The notes under the pieces: generated by a model
Told to the model about the DNA's origin: nothing
Seen by the model: the letters and a program-made list of their open reading frames with translations, nothing else
Databases searched by the model: none
Made by a program: the position numbers and the translations under genes
Source: Kappaphycus alvarezii
Taxonomy: Eukaryota; Rhodophyta; Florideophyceae; Gigartinales; Solieriaceae
Assembly (NCBI GenBank): GCA_002205965.3
Contig: NADL03000017.1
Span: 682,001-746,000 of the forward strand
Reading direction: 5' to 3'
DNA: 64,000 nucleotides
Shown here: positions 10,449 through 20,336 of the stretch, in pieces
Layout of the letters: each line of letters starts with the position of its first letter
Position numbering within the stretch: the stretch's first letter is position 1

Positions 10449-12939
10449 ATGACAGAGGCCGAAGATGATCTCCTCTCTCAACTCCCGGATCTCTCCTCCA
10501 TCCATGATCTCTCAATTCCACTTACAACCCCACTCGACCTCCCTCTTTACATTAACACACATTTCCCCACTGAAGCTTCTCTGGAATCCCTTCCTGCCTT
10601 CCTAACTCGTCTTGACAACACCCTCACCACTCTCGATCACCAACTTGCAAACCTCATCCTTTCCCAACGCGAAACTGCGTCGCAGTCCACAACGCTCGTC
10701 TCCGACGCCAAGACTCAATTCAGCAGCTCCAGTCCTCTCTCTCCACCCTCTCCGCCTCTGCCCAGGACACCGAGTCGCAAATAACCGACGCACTCGCCCC
10801 AGCACTTCCCATTTACACTGCCCTTGAAAATGTCACCGCTACCGCCAGGCACTCGATTCTCTGTTGCTCTCGAGAAATGTGTCCTACAACTGGAGGCTGC
10901 TGCAAAGCCTCATCCCTATCTGATTGCTGACGATGTCACGTATTTCAACGTATGAGGGACGCTAAATTTCTTTGATTCCCTGGAGAGAAAGAGGGACCAG
11001 GATTGAAGCGCTTACCAGAATTCCGAGCGAGGGCCGCAGTTGCGTGCGAGACGTACGCGGGTCTGTGCTCTCGGAATTCGCGCGCTACTCCGATGTAGTT
11101 TCCTTGGCTGTCGAGATGAAAAAGGAAAAACTAGAGGACGCTGTGGCACGGTTACAGGTGGCTTGTAAGGTGGCGGGTGCCATGGGAGAGGAGGTGCGTA
11201 TGGAGGTTGTGGGGTTCTTTGTACGGGGGAGGAGGATGGCATTTCGAGCTGCGTTTGAAATGGATACAAGTGGTTTGGCAGGAATTGAACGGCGGTTTGC
11301 ATGGTTGAGGAAGGAGTTGAGGATAAATTGGGCACGATTAGGCGGGGAACGGATTGATCGAGGATGGGGAAGGGTGTTTCCAGATGAATGGGGAGTCGCG
11401 TGGAGGCTGGCTGATGGCCTTGTGAAGGAGCTGAGGGAGTCGACCTCGACAACGTTGGATGCCGGCGCTGACAGAGATGTTGCCGTAATGGTGAGCGCAT
11501 TGAGTAAGACAAAGGAGTTTGAAGTAGAGTTAGATCGACGTTTGGTGGCTTCAAAAAGGGAGATGTGCCAAGCTTTGTGGGTCTGTCAGTGAAAGTTTCG
11601 GACCCTGGATGGGCGCATATGTGAATCAGGAGAATGAGCATCTGCAAGTAGTGCTGAACGAGTTGCTAAGAGAGGAGAAATGGTTGTGTGAGGACGGTAC
11701 CGTTCTGCGATCAGCTACTGAATTATTCTTAGTGATCAAGAAGAGCATGGGAACTTGCGCCTCGCTGGACATTCGACAGCCGTTGTTTTCATTGCATCGA
11801 GTCTTTCGAAAACATTTAGGGGTTTACGCGAGTAGTTTAATCAAACATCTTCCAGGCGCAAGAGGCAATGCACTTGCAGATAGCTCAAACCCTCAGGACT
11901 TCTCCATCAAGGAAAAGGCATGCGCTATAATCAACACTGCCGAATACTGCGGATCAACTGTGGAGCAACTAGAAGATAGTCTGAAGAGGACAGTGCAAGA
12001 GGTGTTTTCGGAGGACATTGAGTTAGGGAAGGAGCGTGAAAAGTTTGGGACAGTAGCTGCAAAGGGGATTCAATCTATTGTTGCGTTACTGGAAGAAGAC
12101 TTGGAGCCTGAGTTGAGGGAACTATCTAAAGAGGACTGGGCCAACTGGAAAGAAGTGGGAGATAACAGCAAGTATGTCGGGAAGATATCAGCTAAGCTAA
12201 CGTCCTCAGCCGAACAAATCGCGGGGCAACTTGGGAAACATCACTTTCGATTTATGTTGGAAAAGTTTGCGGCCTCGTTCATCATGAGATATCGGGCTCG
12301 CATTTACGAATGCCAACAAATGAACAACTTTGGCGCCCAGCAAATTCTTCTCGACACAACTGCTATAAAGGCGCTACTGCTCGGCCTTCCTTCGTCAGTT
12401 CATGCCTCGGTCCCTGGGACATATGTGAAGGTTGTGAATCGAGAAATGGGAAAGATAGAAGCTATGCTCAAGGTCATCATTGCACCGTGAACATGAGCGT
12501 GACACGTACGTCGCCTTAATCCCAGACGGAACTGCAGAGCATTTTCAGAAGGTTCTTGAAATCAGGGGCTTAAGAAGAGCTGACGCGGCCCCACTTGTTC
12601 TTGATATTCTCGGCGAATTGGACCAGAGCAGCGTCTGAAGCCACACCAAGGGAGGTAACGACGGTGGTAAATCTGAATCTTCGCTGGTATCACGAAGAAC
12701 TCCTGTGCAAGCCCACCTTCAGCCAAGAAAGTTCCAAAGGCAGCAACTGCTACGGACGAGACCTCCAGGGTCAAAACGCTGCTGTAGATTCCGTGAAGAG
12801 CCTGTTCGGTCGTTGGGGTACTTCTCTGATGGACTCGGGTATATCAGATAAGCTTGGTCAGGTGAGTTCACAATTTGAATCAACGACAGACCGCTTGAAA
12901 AAGGAAGCTGCTGCCCGAGGGTTTCGATTTGGTCAATAG
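10449..12939 (+). CDS. VPS53: VPS53, GARP/EARP tethering complex subunit (frame-broken)
   Basis: Vps53 is a long helical subunit of the GARP and EARP complexes, which tether endosome-derived vesicles at the trans-Golgi and recycling endosomes. The start MTEAEDDLLSQLPDLSS leads to PLYINTHFPTEASLESLP, the family's YIN-x-FPTE-x-SL signature. The next frames give LQSSLSTLSASAQDTESQIT and ALEKCVLQLEAAAKP. Positions 11150-11440 carry RRFAWLRKEL...VFPDEWGVAWRLAD. Positions 11609-12400 carry SATELFLVIKKSMGTCASL, INTAEYCGSTVEQLEDSLK, and GAQQILLDTTAIKALLLGLPS, all closely matching Vps53. A further frame at 12500-12637 reads IPDGTAEHFQKVLEIRGLRR, which normally closes the conserved core. Frame changes occur near 10715, 10858, 10960, 11600 and 12485. 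None has clear splice signals, so indels in the sequence are the likely cause. The tail to 12939 is less certain. Confidence 0.85.
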
Positions 12940-13103
12940 CTGGTGGCTACGGTTTGTCTGAAATCTAGGGAATGGAACGAGTTTGGAGCATTTGAGAAGT
13001 TTAGACTTTTCTAGTGAATTGAAGGTGATTTGACTACCAGGCCCTTCGAAACCGAGCCTGGCGCTATTCCCTTATTTGTGGTTCTACTTGTAGCTGGAGT
13101 CGT

Positions 13104-14182
13104 TTAATTTTCCAGATGCGGCTGCGTCACTATTTGTGTCGTATCTAGCGTAGCTAGAGGTTGACCAAGTTTCACTTCATCTCCGCCCTTGACATGCAGC
13201 TTCAAAGAATGCTCCGGTGCCTCAAATGTAATCACAACAGCGGATCCTAATCGGAATGCGCCGAGAGGTTGCCCAGGCTGCATTTCTTCGGTCTGGAATA
13301 CTTTGATGCGGAGACCTTGTTGAGGCTTGGCGCCACTTGGGCCGAAACGCTTCCTCCTCCAGGTCTATTATGATGGATCCCCTTCCAGCTGCCCCTACTG
13401 CGGTCATAGCGAAAAGGCCATAACTCCAGCTACCAAGCATGGCAATCCGTTCGTTTTCCGTGTAAAGACCTGTATCTCGGGATTCATCCACAACAGGTGA
13501 CCCTCGATATGTCTTCGCTCTGTAACTTCCCAGTTTCCCGGTGATGCAAATTGGTGGCATTGCCCAGGACCAATGTGAATAACGACGTACCAGAGGCGCA
13601 ACCCACTCTCAGTTTGATCTGCGACCGCGACCGGTGACACTGCTAGTGGCTCACGCTCGCCTGCTCCAACGATGTCGCGCACTCTATACTTGACACCCTT
13701 CACATCGATGGTGCCATAGGCTCCCACGGGACCAGCCTCGAATACGGTTCCATCACATGGAACGACCAGAGTGGCTTTCTTGTCAATTGGTCGATACTGT
13801 GGACTCAGTTTTCGACTAAAGAAACGGGATAAGTTTCGGAAGCCCTCGAGATTGCCCTCCACTTCGGTAACGTCACATCCTACCGCCGCACAATAAGCCT
13901 TAAATACGCTGGATCGAAGCGGTCTTGGAATGGGCATGGAGCCCGCATAATGTGCCGTAATGCCGATAAGGTTCAGTGGTAGGGAGCGTAACAGACTTGC
14001 CTCAGCTGGTGATCGCGGTCCTTTGCTCCAATGAGCTGCCGAAACGGCTGCGAATCCCACACCAATAGCTCCCATACCAAAACCATAACGTTCGATGCCC
14101 AGGACGGCGCGACATGGCGGAATAGTACAGATCGAATACCAAGGCTGTAGCGATTCGCCGCTCAAGAGTGATGCTTGGACAT
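13104..14182 (-). CDS. PSD: Phosphatidylserine decarboxylase (frame-broken)
   Basis: Converts phosphatidylserine to phosphatidylethanolamine; a self-cleaving pyruvoyl enzyme of mitochondrial or endomembrane membranes. Three frames join: GFRNLSRFFSRKL...VVPCDGTVFEAGPV and WYVVIHIGPGQCHQFASPGNW (to about 13540, the catalytic HxFxSP-like His block), then NERIAMLGSWSYGLFAMTAVGAAGRGSI (13480-13370), then QPLGAFRLGSAVVITFEAP (about 13270-13220), ending ...TQPHLEN at the stop 13104-13106. The autocleavage motif reads LGSA rather than LGST; the Gly-Ser pair that yields the pyruvoyl group is kept. The N terminus is uncertain: an ATG at 14182 (MSKHHS) is one base out of frame with the conserved body. 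There is an uncharged stretch GFGMGAIGVGFAAVSAA near the start, possibly a membrane anchor. Confidence 0.85.
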
Positions 14183-14286
14183 GAACCTTTGCTTAGCAAG
14201 TTGAAACAATTGAACGTCGTTGCGGATCACGCAGTTATAGCGGGCAATGTTGAATTGTAACATAAATCTTTGTGAATTTAGGATTG

Positions 14287-16078
14287 CTATGAAACTGTAG
14301 AATGTGAGCGGAAATTTGACCGTAGCATTTGCTGAAAATGCGCTGTGATTGTATCACCGTTAGCATCTGGATACCACACCAGAACAAGCAAACAAACGTA
14401 AATTGCACACAGATGCACACAGGCGTACATTGTATTCAACAAGATAAACATGTGGGGAGCACGTTGAGGTGGAGTACCAATCATCAGCAGAACGTGTAAT
14501 ATTATTCCAACTAGGAGTGACCCAAACGCCACCATCCGCCACCAATCAAGAATGACTACTTCTGCACTCCTACTAGCACTGCACCGGTTCCCAACACAAT
14601 AACGAAATGGCACAAGGCTGTAGCAAGTATGCAAGTCCAGTCCCTCTCTATATAACAACGGAAACATGGACCCCAAGCCACATACGAGGTCCAAACACAC
14701 AGCCACGGATACGATGGGTAGAGAAAGCTCAAAGGCAAAAGCGGTAACAACACTTGTTTTTCATGGACCTGATAACTGAATAAATACGCCGCCAGTGCGC
14801 ATCCACTGCATGCAATCACCAGGCGGTCTCCAGTCGGCCTCCATATCAAAGCCATGCAAAACGGCAACGATGATACCACGTGACGACAGCGCAAAATTTG
14901 AACAAGGCATTCTGTGGCAAAAGTCGTTGCAACTTGATTGCAACCGATATGGAACACCAAAAATTGGCCACTTTATCTTCATACAAACCTCTTCCTAATG
15001 GAAACAAGCGATTCATGACCTCGCGCATATCATGCACTGATTGAACCCAAGGCCAAAAAGACACAGCGGTCGTTACGGCAATGATAACCAGTACCTTTCC
15101 AACAAAAGCAAGGCCTGTTGGGATTGAAATCAAAAGCTTCGTAAAGCTCGAGTGGCGAGGAAAAAGAAGATTGGGAGGGCATAGTACAGGCCCATGTGCT
15201 TGAAGTAAATGGAGGCACAGAAAAACGCGGCACCGATAGCATCGGACTCTTTGAGCAAAAAAGAGACGGCGAGGATGAACAAGCCAAGACTTAAACCGTT
15301 ATATTGAAAATGTCCATGATCAATAAGTACAAGTGCCGGCAATGAGAGGCAGAACGAGGTAACGGCGATAAGAGGATACTTTAGTCTTGTAGAAGTGGAA
15401 TGAGGAGTATCTGAGTCGTAGAGGTGTGAAGAAAGGAGGAAAATGGACGGAAAAGGACAAAAAGTCGGAGAGGAGAACAGTGAGACGCATTGCGGCGCGT
15501 GTTGAAGGTGTTGCGTAGCCACGGAGGTATGAAGATACATGGAGGAAGGATCGATAAAGTCAAGAAAATGGGCAAAGAAATAGGACACATAGGCGGAGAG
15601 AGGCGGGTAGTCGATCGGCCAGTATGTGGGTCGTTGTCTGGAGTGGAACGGTACCAGTGGAGAGGGGTAAGTTGAAAGTAAGTTCCATCCAATGACGCTG
15701 CGCTTCAAAGTCGCCGTAGGTGGGAGGATCACACTCGCCTGTCGGAGATTGGGATTTGCGGAAGGATTTGGTTAGGAGAAGGAATTGTGGTGAACTGAAT
15801 GAGGAAAAGAAGTGCTAGTGCATACCTGAGTAGGGATGAAGCGATACTGCGGCTCGAAGTACTGTAGCGAAGGAGAAGATTGTGGCGAGAGCGCAGGACT
15901 TGGAGGTCGTCCATTTTGGGGGGCAACGAGAGGCATTGCATGGTGAAGCGGGAGGCATGAGTGGTGGATTATGCCTTGTGTGGGACCAGTGCGGGAGAGG
16001 TATAAAAGTTGGCGTTGAAAGGGGTCGCCTCCAAGAAGTCTTATTGAATCGCAGCGTCCAGTTCAGATTCCCAAACAT
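14287..16078 (-). CDS. ALG6: ALG6-type dolichyl-P-Glc:Man9GlcNAc2-PP-dolichol glucosyltransferase
   Basis: Multi-pass ER membrane enzyme (GT57) that adds the first glucose to the lipid-linked oligosaccharide used for N-glycosylation. Exon 1 ends [10 protein letters not shown]; exon 2 continues [24 protein letters not shown], the acidic EAQRHWME luminal loop of the family. Then [32 protein letters not shown] (the HGHFQYN form favours ALG6 over ALG8), [17 protein letters not shown], and [15 protein letters not shown], and finally [15 protein letters not shown] before a stop at 14287. The region between is strongly hydrophobic, as expected for about a dozen membrane spans. One 87-base intron is well supported. 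Frame slips, two of them within 60 bases near 15630-15680 and others near 15130, 14950 and 14700, look like sequence errors. The start is either the ATG at 16078 or a nearer in-frame Met ([10 protein letters not shown]). Confidence 0.85.
15739..15825 (-). other. Intron in ALG6 (87 bases, GT-AG)
   Basis: On the minus strand the donor is ctcag|gtatgc (first intron base at 15825) and the acceptor is ccgacag|gcgag (last intron base at 15739). Splicing joins SLHPYSG directly to [13 protein letters not shown] and restores the conserved ALG6 N-terminal loop in frame, which is strong evidence for the intron. Confidence 0.85.
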
Positions 16079-16475
16079 TTATGTTTCGTAGCTTGACGCT
16101 TGATCGCTGCGATCAGCAGCTTTTGATCCAGTTGGGGATCTGTTATTAAAAATTTGTAAATTTAAATGTCAATCACCTTCCCAAGCAATATTCGCAGAGA
16201 GACATTCGACGAAACAACCTTACCTGTGGTTTGGTCGACTCACTGCCAGCGAGGAGCTCCAATTAATGTCGTTCTCGATAATTCGCGGGAATAAACTATC
16301 AACAACACTGAAAGGCGTTCCAGCGCCTTCTCTCAGCGCTGCAAATTGCAACAATCTGCCTGAAATCCCTCCTCTGCTCCCAAGATCAATGCGAACAACT
16401 TCATCGTTTGCACAAATCACCACTGTGAACCATAGGTGTAGTAACCCTTTCAAGGTGCACAATCTAAACTTCGCT
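16079..16475. promoter_or_regulatory. Bidirectional spacer between ALG6 and OST1
   Basis: About 400 bases separate the divergent ALG6 and OST1 starts, so both promoters must lie here. An AT-rich core (attaaaaatttgtaaattt, near 16143) sits roughly centrally, the rest is near-average composition. No ORF with a product is apparent. Both genes act in N-glycan synthesis and transfer, so shared control is plausible but is inference. Confidence 0.45.
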
Positions 16476-17880
16476 ATGGCCTTCCTCCTTGTCCTCTCTC
16501 TCCTCTTTCTCTCATCCTCCGCCTCCCTTGTCAACCTTCATGTTAAGCGCGTTATCGATGTCTCAGGCACCCTCTCGATTTCCCGTACCACGATCCGAAT
16601 GAAGAACATCGCCGACCAACCCGCCACTTTCTTTTACCTTTCACTCAAATCTACAGACGCAGCCGGCCTTGGCGACCTCTGGGTTTCCGATTCTTCCCGA
16701 AAACCACTCACTTCACTTCACATGGAGCCCTCACGGAGGTTCCGGGTTTGGAGGATTGCTGTACGGGATTCAAGGTCCATCTGAGAGAACACTCCCTGTT
16801 GGTGGAGAGGTGAGTGTGGATGTCAGGATGGATGTCGCTGACGTTGTTGCACCAGTTCCGCCCGTTCTTCAAGGAAAGGAGGTCCAGTTTATGCGTTTTG
16901 TTGGCAACGCCTACTTCTTCACCCCGTATGAAACCAAAGAAATGATTACATCAATGACTCTCGGCTCATCCACCGTAACTTCTAAGAATGGGCTTATTGA
17001 GCCATATGATTTGGAAGGTAGCAAACTTACCAATGGGCCCTTACAAATCGTCCCTGCTTTGTCGTTCTCAGAGATTAGCATCCGTTTCAAAAACGACCGC
17101 GGCTTCCTCGTCGCTGACAAATCATCAAGGAATTTTACGTCAACCACTTGGGTAATATTGCTGCCAGGGAGGAATATCATGTCGTCAATGATGGCGCGCG
17201 TCACGAAGGTGAATGGTCACGCGTGGACCATTCAGGCTCATATTCGTCCAAGTACGGCACCGCTCTAGGCGATGTTTGGGCAAACTTGCCAGCAGATGCT
17301 ACCAGGGTGAGTTATGAGGATCTCATTGGTAACGTGACGAGCTCGAGGCTGCGGAAGCCTGCGAAGGGGAAGCGGGCGGTGCAGTTAACGTACCGATATC
17401 CACTCATGGGAGGTTGGCGAAACCATTTTTGGATCTCTTACGAAATGTCGCTACGGAAGTATGTTCATTCTAAAGGTAGCAAGCATCATCGAGGTTCCGA
17501 TATTCCCAAGCCTCGATACCGACTTACTATCCAGGGAGTTTGAGATTAAGGTTTATCTGCCAGAGTGGTCACACAGCATTGAGATGCAAGAGCATCCATC
17601 CCTGGACCTATCTGTTGACAAGTCATCGGAGAGGACAACTTTGACCATGTATGGAAGGCCCGTGGTTACGGTTAGAGGGAAAATGACTCGCTCACAATCG
17701 AAGCATTCTAAGACATTGACCATTGCCTATGCATACAATCCGCTTTGTACTTATATTATTCCAGCTCTAATTGCAGTTGAAATTACCTCTCTTCTGATCG
17801 GATTTACGTTGTGCGCACGTAGCGGACTACGGCTAAAGGCCGGTGATGGACACTCGATCACAAAGTTGAAAGCTCAGTAA
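16476..17880 (+). CDS. OST1: Ribophorin I / OST1, oligosaccharyltransferase subunit (frame-broken)
   Basis: Ribophorin I is a type I ER membrane subunit of the oligosaccharyltransferase that moves the finished glycan onto nascent proteins. The chosen ATG gives a signal peptide MAFLLVLSLLFLSSSAS followed by LVNLHVKRVIDVSGTLSISR, the usual mature N terminus. Later frames carry EVQFMRFVGNAYFFTPYETKE, ADKSSRNFTST, GNIAAREEYHVVNDGARHEG (the family's GNIAVEE-like block), DVWANLPADATRVSYEDLIGNVTSS, and RYPLMGGWRNHFWISYEMSL. The end has MYGRPVVTVRGKM and a hydrophobic stretch near PLCTYIIPALIAVEITSLLIGF, the single C-terminal membrane span. Frame changes near 16735, 17150 and 17480 break the reading. 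The stop at 17878-17880 lies 62 bases from the convergent FKBP-MsrA stop. Confidence 0.85.
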
Positions 17881-17942
17881 ATGTCGTAACTTTCCATCGA
17901 CCTCGCTATCCATAGCAACGAATTGGCTCAGTGGCATTCTTT

Positions 17943-19225
17943 TCAGCGCTTTGTCCCCCCTTCAAGGTAACGCTGATGGTAAGGCTCTGCCAACCAAAAC
18001 GGTGCGTCCACAGCGCTCTCGACTTCTACGACCGTCTCACTTCCCATTTTTTCATTGGCGGCCTGCTTTGACTTCAATGCCTCCTCTTTCTGACTCCCAT
18101 TCGTCCAGTAGATTCCGCTCCGATACTGTGATCCGACGTCGTTCCCGACTTGGTCCTTTGTCAATGCATTACGTCCTAAGCGCTCCCAAAAAGGTCCAAC
18201 AAGTTGCCATACGATACTTGCGCAGGGTCAAAGTCGACCGCCACAACTTCCGCATGGCCTGTGCTGCCAGAGCAAACTTGCTGGTAGGTGGGGTTTTCCA
18301 CCTTACCTTGCGCGTACCCTACCTTTGTCGAGATCACCCCGGGCAGGCGTTGGTAGGCCAGCTCAGCACCTTTGCAGTAAGATTCATTCGGGTCGGTAAT
18401 GGACATGGAAATATTGATGTCAGAGTCACACGCCATTCTCCCCCATCAGCTCAAAACCTTTTCAGGAATTATTGACTTACCCCAGAAGCAGCCCAATCCA
18501 AACACGGCCCTCTCAAGGCCCTTTGCCGGTTCCCCCAACACCTTCTCTTCAAATCCTACCAGCTCCATATCAAAAGTAAGCGCCTTGCCTGCCAGTTCAT
18601 GGTTTACATCCAAGGTTACTTCCTTGTCACCTACATCCACGACCAACCCCATCATGCCATTGGACAACGGCAATTTCAGGCCCTTACGGACATCTATGCT
18701 TTCCGGAATGCTAGCAGTCGACATTTTAACGACTAAATCATCTCGTCGCTCGCCATAAGCGTTCTTTGCCTCTATTCGTGTCCGACACTGTCCCCTACCG
18801 ACATTCCTCGGACCGCCTTTGGAAATTAAGCACAGACAAGCTGTAACAGTTAGCACTGAGAAAATCGGTCGAGCTTTTCCAACACTCCCATTTCAGGACG
18901 GATGGAAGGATAAAGCACCCAAACTTACATCATCAAATCCTCGGATAACAGACCCAGCTCCCAACACAAACGATAGCGGGTCATTACGCTGCCTACTGGA
19001 ATCAAACTGCGTCCCGTCGTCCAAGAATCCAGTGTAGTGTACTAGCACAGCGTCGCCGTCTTGGGCTATTCGCATCACAGTTCTGCTCGCTGATGAGCGA
19101 GGCAACGCGAAAGCATGTTTGACGCGATGTGATCCCTTGAGATGAACGCGATGAGTAGGAACAGAGTTCACAGCTGCTAAAATTGCTGGGCGAAAGCTCA
19201 AAGGTATACCACTGACAAACGCCAT
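17943..19225 (-). CDS. FKBP prolyl isomerase - MsrA methionine sulfoxide reductase fusion
   Basis: A two-domain protein. The N-terminal region ([18 protein letters not shown]..., rich in Ser/Arg/Ala) looks like an organelle transit peptide. Then comes an FKBP/SlyD-like isomerase domain: [35 protein letters not shown], then across an intron [25 protein letters not shown], and [20 protein letters not shown]. Without a break the chain enters Msr[14 protein letters not shown] with the catalytic Cys, then across an intron [39 protein letters not shown], and finally QYRSGIYW and [10 protein letters not shown]. MsrA reduces S-methionine sulfoxide in oxidised proteins. Small frame slips occur near 18800 and 18180. 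The two introns join domain to domain cleanly, and there is no stop between them, so the fusion is not an artefact of gene calling. Confidence 0.85.
18370..18480 (-). other. Intron 2 of the FKBP-MsrA gene (111 bases, GT-AG)
   Basis: The donor ttctggg|gtaagt starts at 18480 and the acceptor gcaaag|gtgctg ends at 18370 (minus strand). Splicing joins GCFWG to [11 protein letters not shown], rebuilding the invariant MsrA active-site context in frame. Confidence 0.85.
18817..18928 (-). other. Intron 1 of the FKBP-MsrA gene (112 bases, GT-AG)
   Basis: The donor gatgat|gtaagt starts at 18928 and the acceptor ccaaag|gcggtcc ends at 18817 (minus strand). Splicing joins GFDD to AVRGMSVG, the conserved FKBP loop. 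Confidence 0.8.
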
Positions 19226-20336
19226 CTTTGCCGTTGACCAGATGGGCAGAATTTGACTAAAACTCTGATGCCGCGTACCACACTGTGAAAAGGAGTTGGG
19301 CACGTAGTTCGGTTAAAGAGGACACTGGCGCGTATTGAAGAAACCAACCTTTAAGTAGTGCGAATGATCGGTCCAGGACCTGTCTTAGACGATCTGAGGG
19401 TACGATTCGACTAGCGCTTTTAAGAAAGCTGATATTGCTCATAATACTCTGGACAAACAGGATTTGTAATGGCACACGGATTTATGGGAAATGAGCTAGA
19501 ACTTTTTGATCTCCTGGTTTTGCAGGCTCTTGGAGTACGGTGCACAGTACAGTACTGTACAGAACAATATTGTAGACTTCTGTCTATCCGCGACAGCACC
19601 GTCCTCATATACTGTACTGTATGGGAATAAACTCTTTATCGCTCTATCTTTTTACTGTAAGCGTAGCGATTAATATTTTTTTTGGTATCACTAAAACAGA
19701 TTCTCTGAAAACATTGAAATACAGTAAGTAGGAAATATGGTAAATAGAGTAGGTGCTCGGTAGCTTCAACTCAGCGAACGAGGGATAGCCCCTCGTCTGA
19801 ATTCTGGATACATACCGTATGTTCAAGAAAAATTTCAACTGCCAAATATTCGCAGTAACTTTATGGCATCAGTACCACGGGTGTCCGCTGCAGGATCCGA
19901 CTACAAAACCGAAGCTGTTTGAGGTAGTCCTGACACCAGAAACGGCATTTACGTACTTTCTACTCCAAAAGCTCTCTTCCATCGTATGGTCGCCATCGTA
20001 TGTCACCGCTCTTCAGAAATGCATACACCGTTCCACCTCCAAACACCCCCTCTCCGCCATCCCAACAAAGTGGCTGCTACCCAACCCGCGGAGTACGACT
20101 CAGATCATTCCGTGGAATGTCTTCAGAAAGCGGGCGAGTTGTGTGCTCTCTCAACAGTCTGTGAACAGACCGATGAAGTCCCCCTCAACTGCATCGACTA
20201 CCAATTAGACTTGGACACAGCAATCAACCACCTCCTCGCCGCAGTGGCAGCCAAAGGAAGGGCAAGAGAGGCTACCAAAGCAAATCAGACACCATAAGAT
20301 GATGCATTTCCAACTTCTATCCCCAGCTTTTAGCCA
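19226..20336. other. Spacer between the gene island and piggyBac copy 2
   Basis: Contains the upstream region of the FKBP-MsrA gene and, at 19538-19625, another TACTGTAC-rich patch (cacagtacagtactgtacag and atactgtactgtatg). Open frames between 19819 and 20297 are Pro/Ser-rich and not recognised; they may be the decayed N-terminal part of the neighbouring piggyBac transposase. No other gene is seen. Confidence 0.35.

Noticed and set aside
11012..11647. A 211-codon minus-strand ORF inside VPS53
   Set aside because: The plus strand in this interval reads as conserved Vps53 (RRFAWLRKEL, VFPDEWGVAWRLAD); the minus ORF is a shadow.
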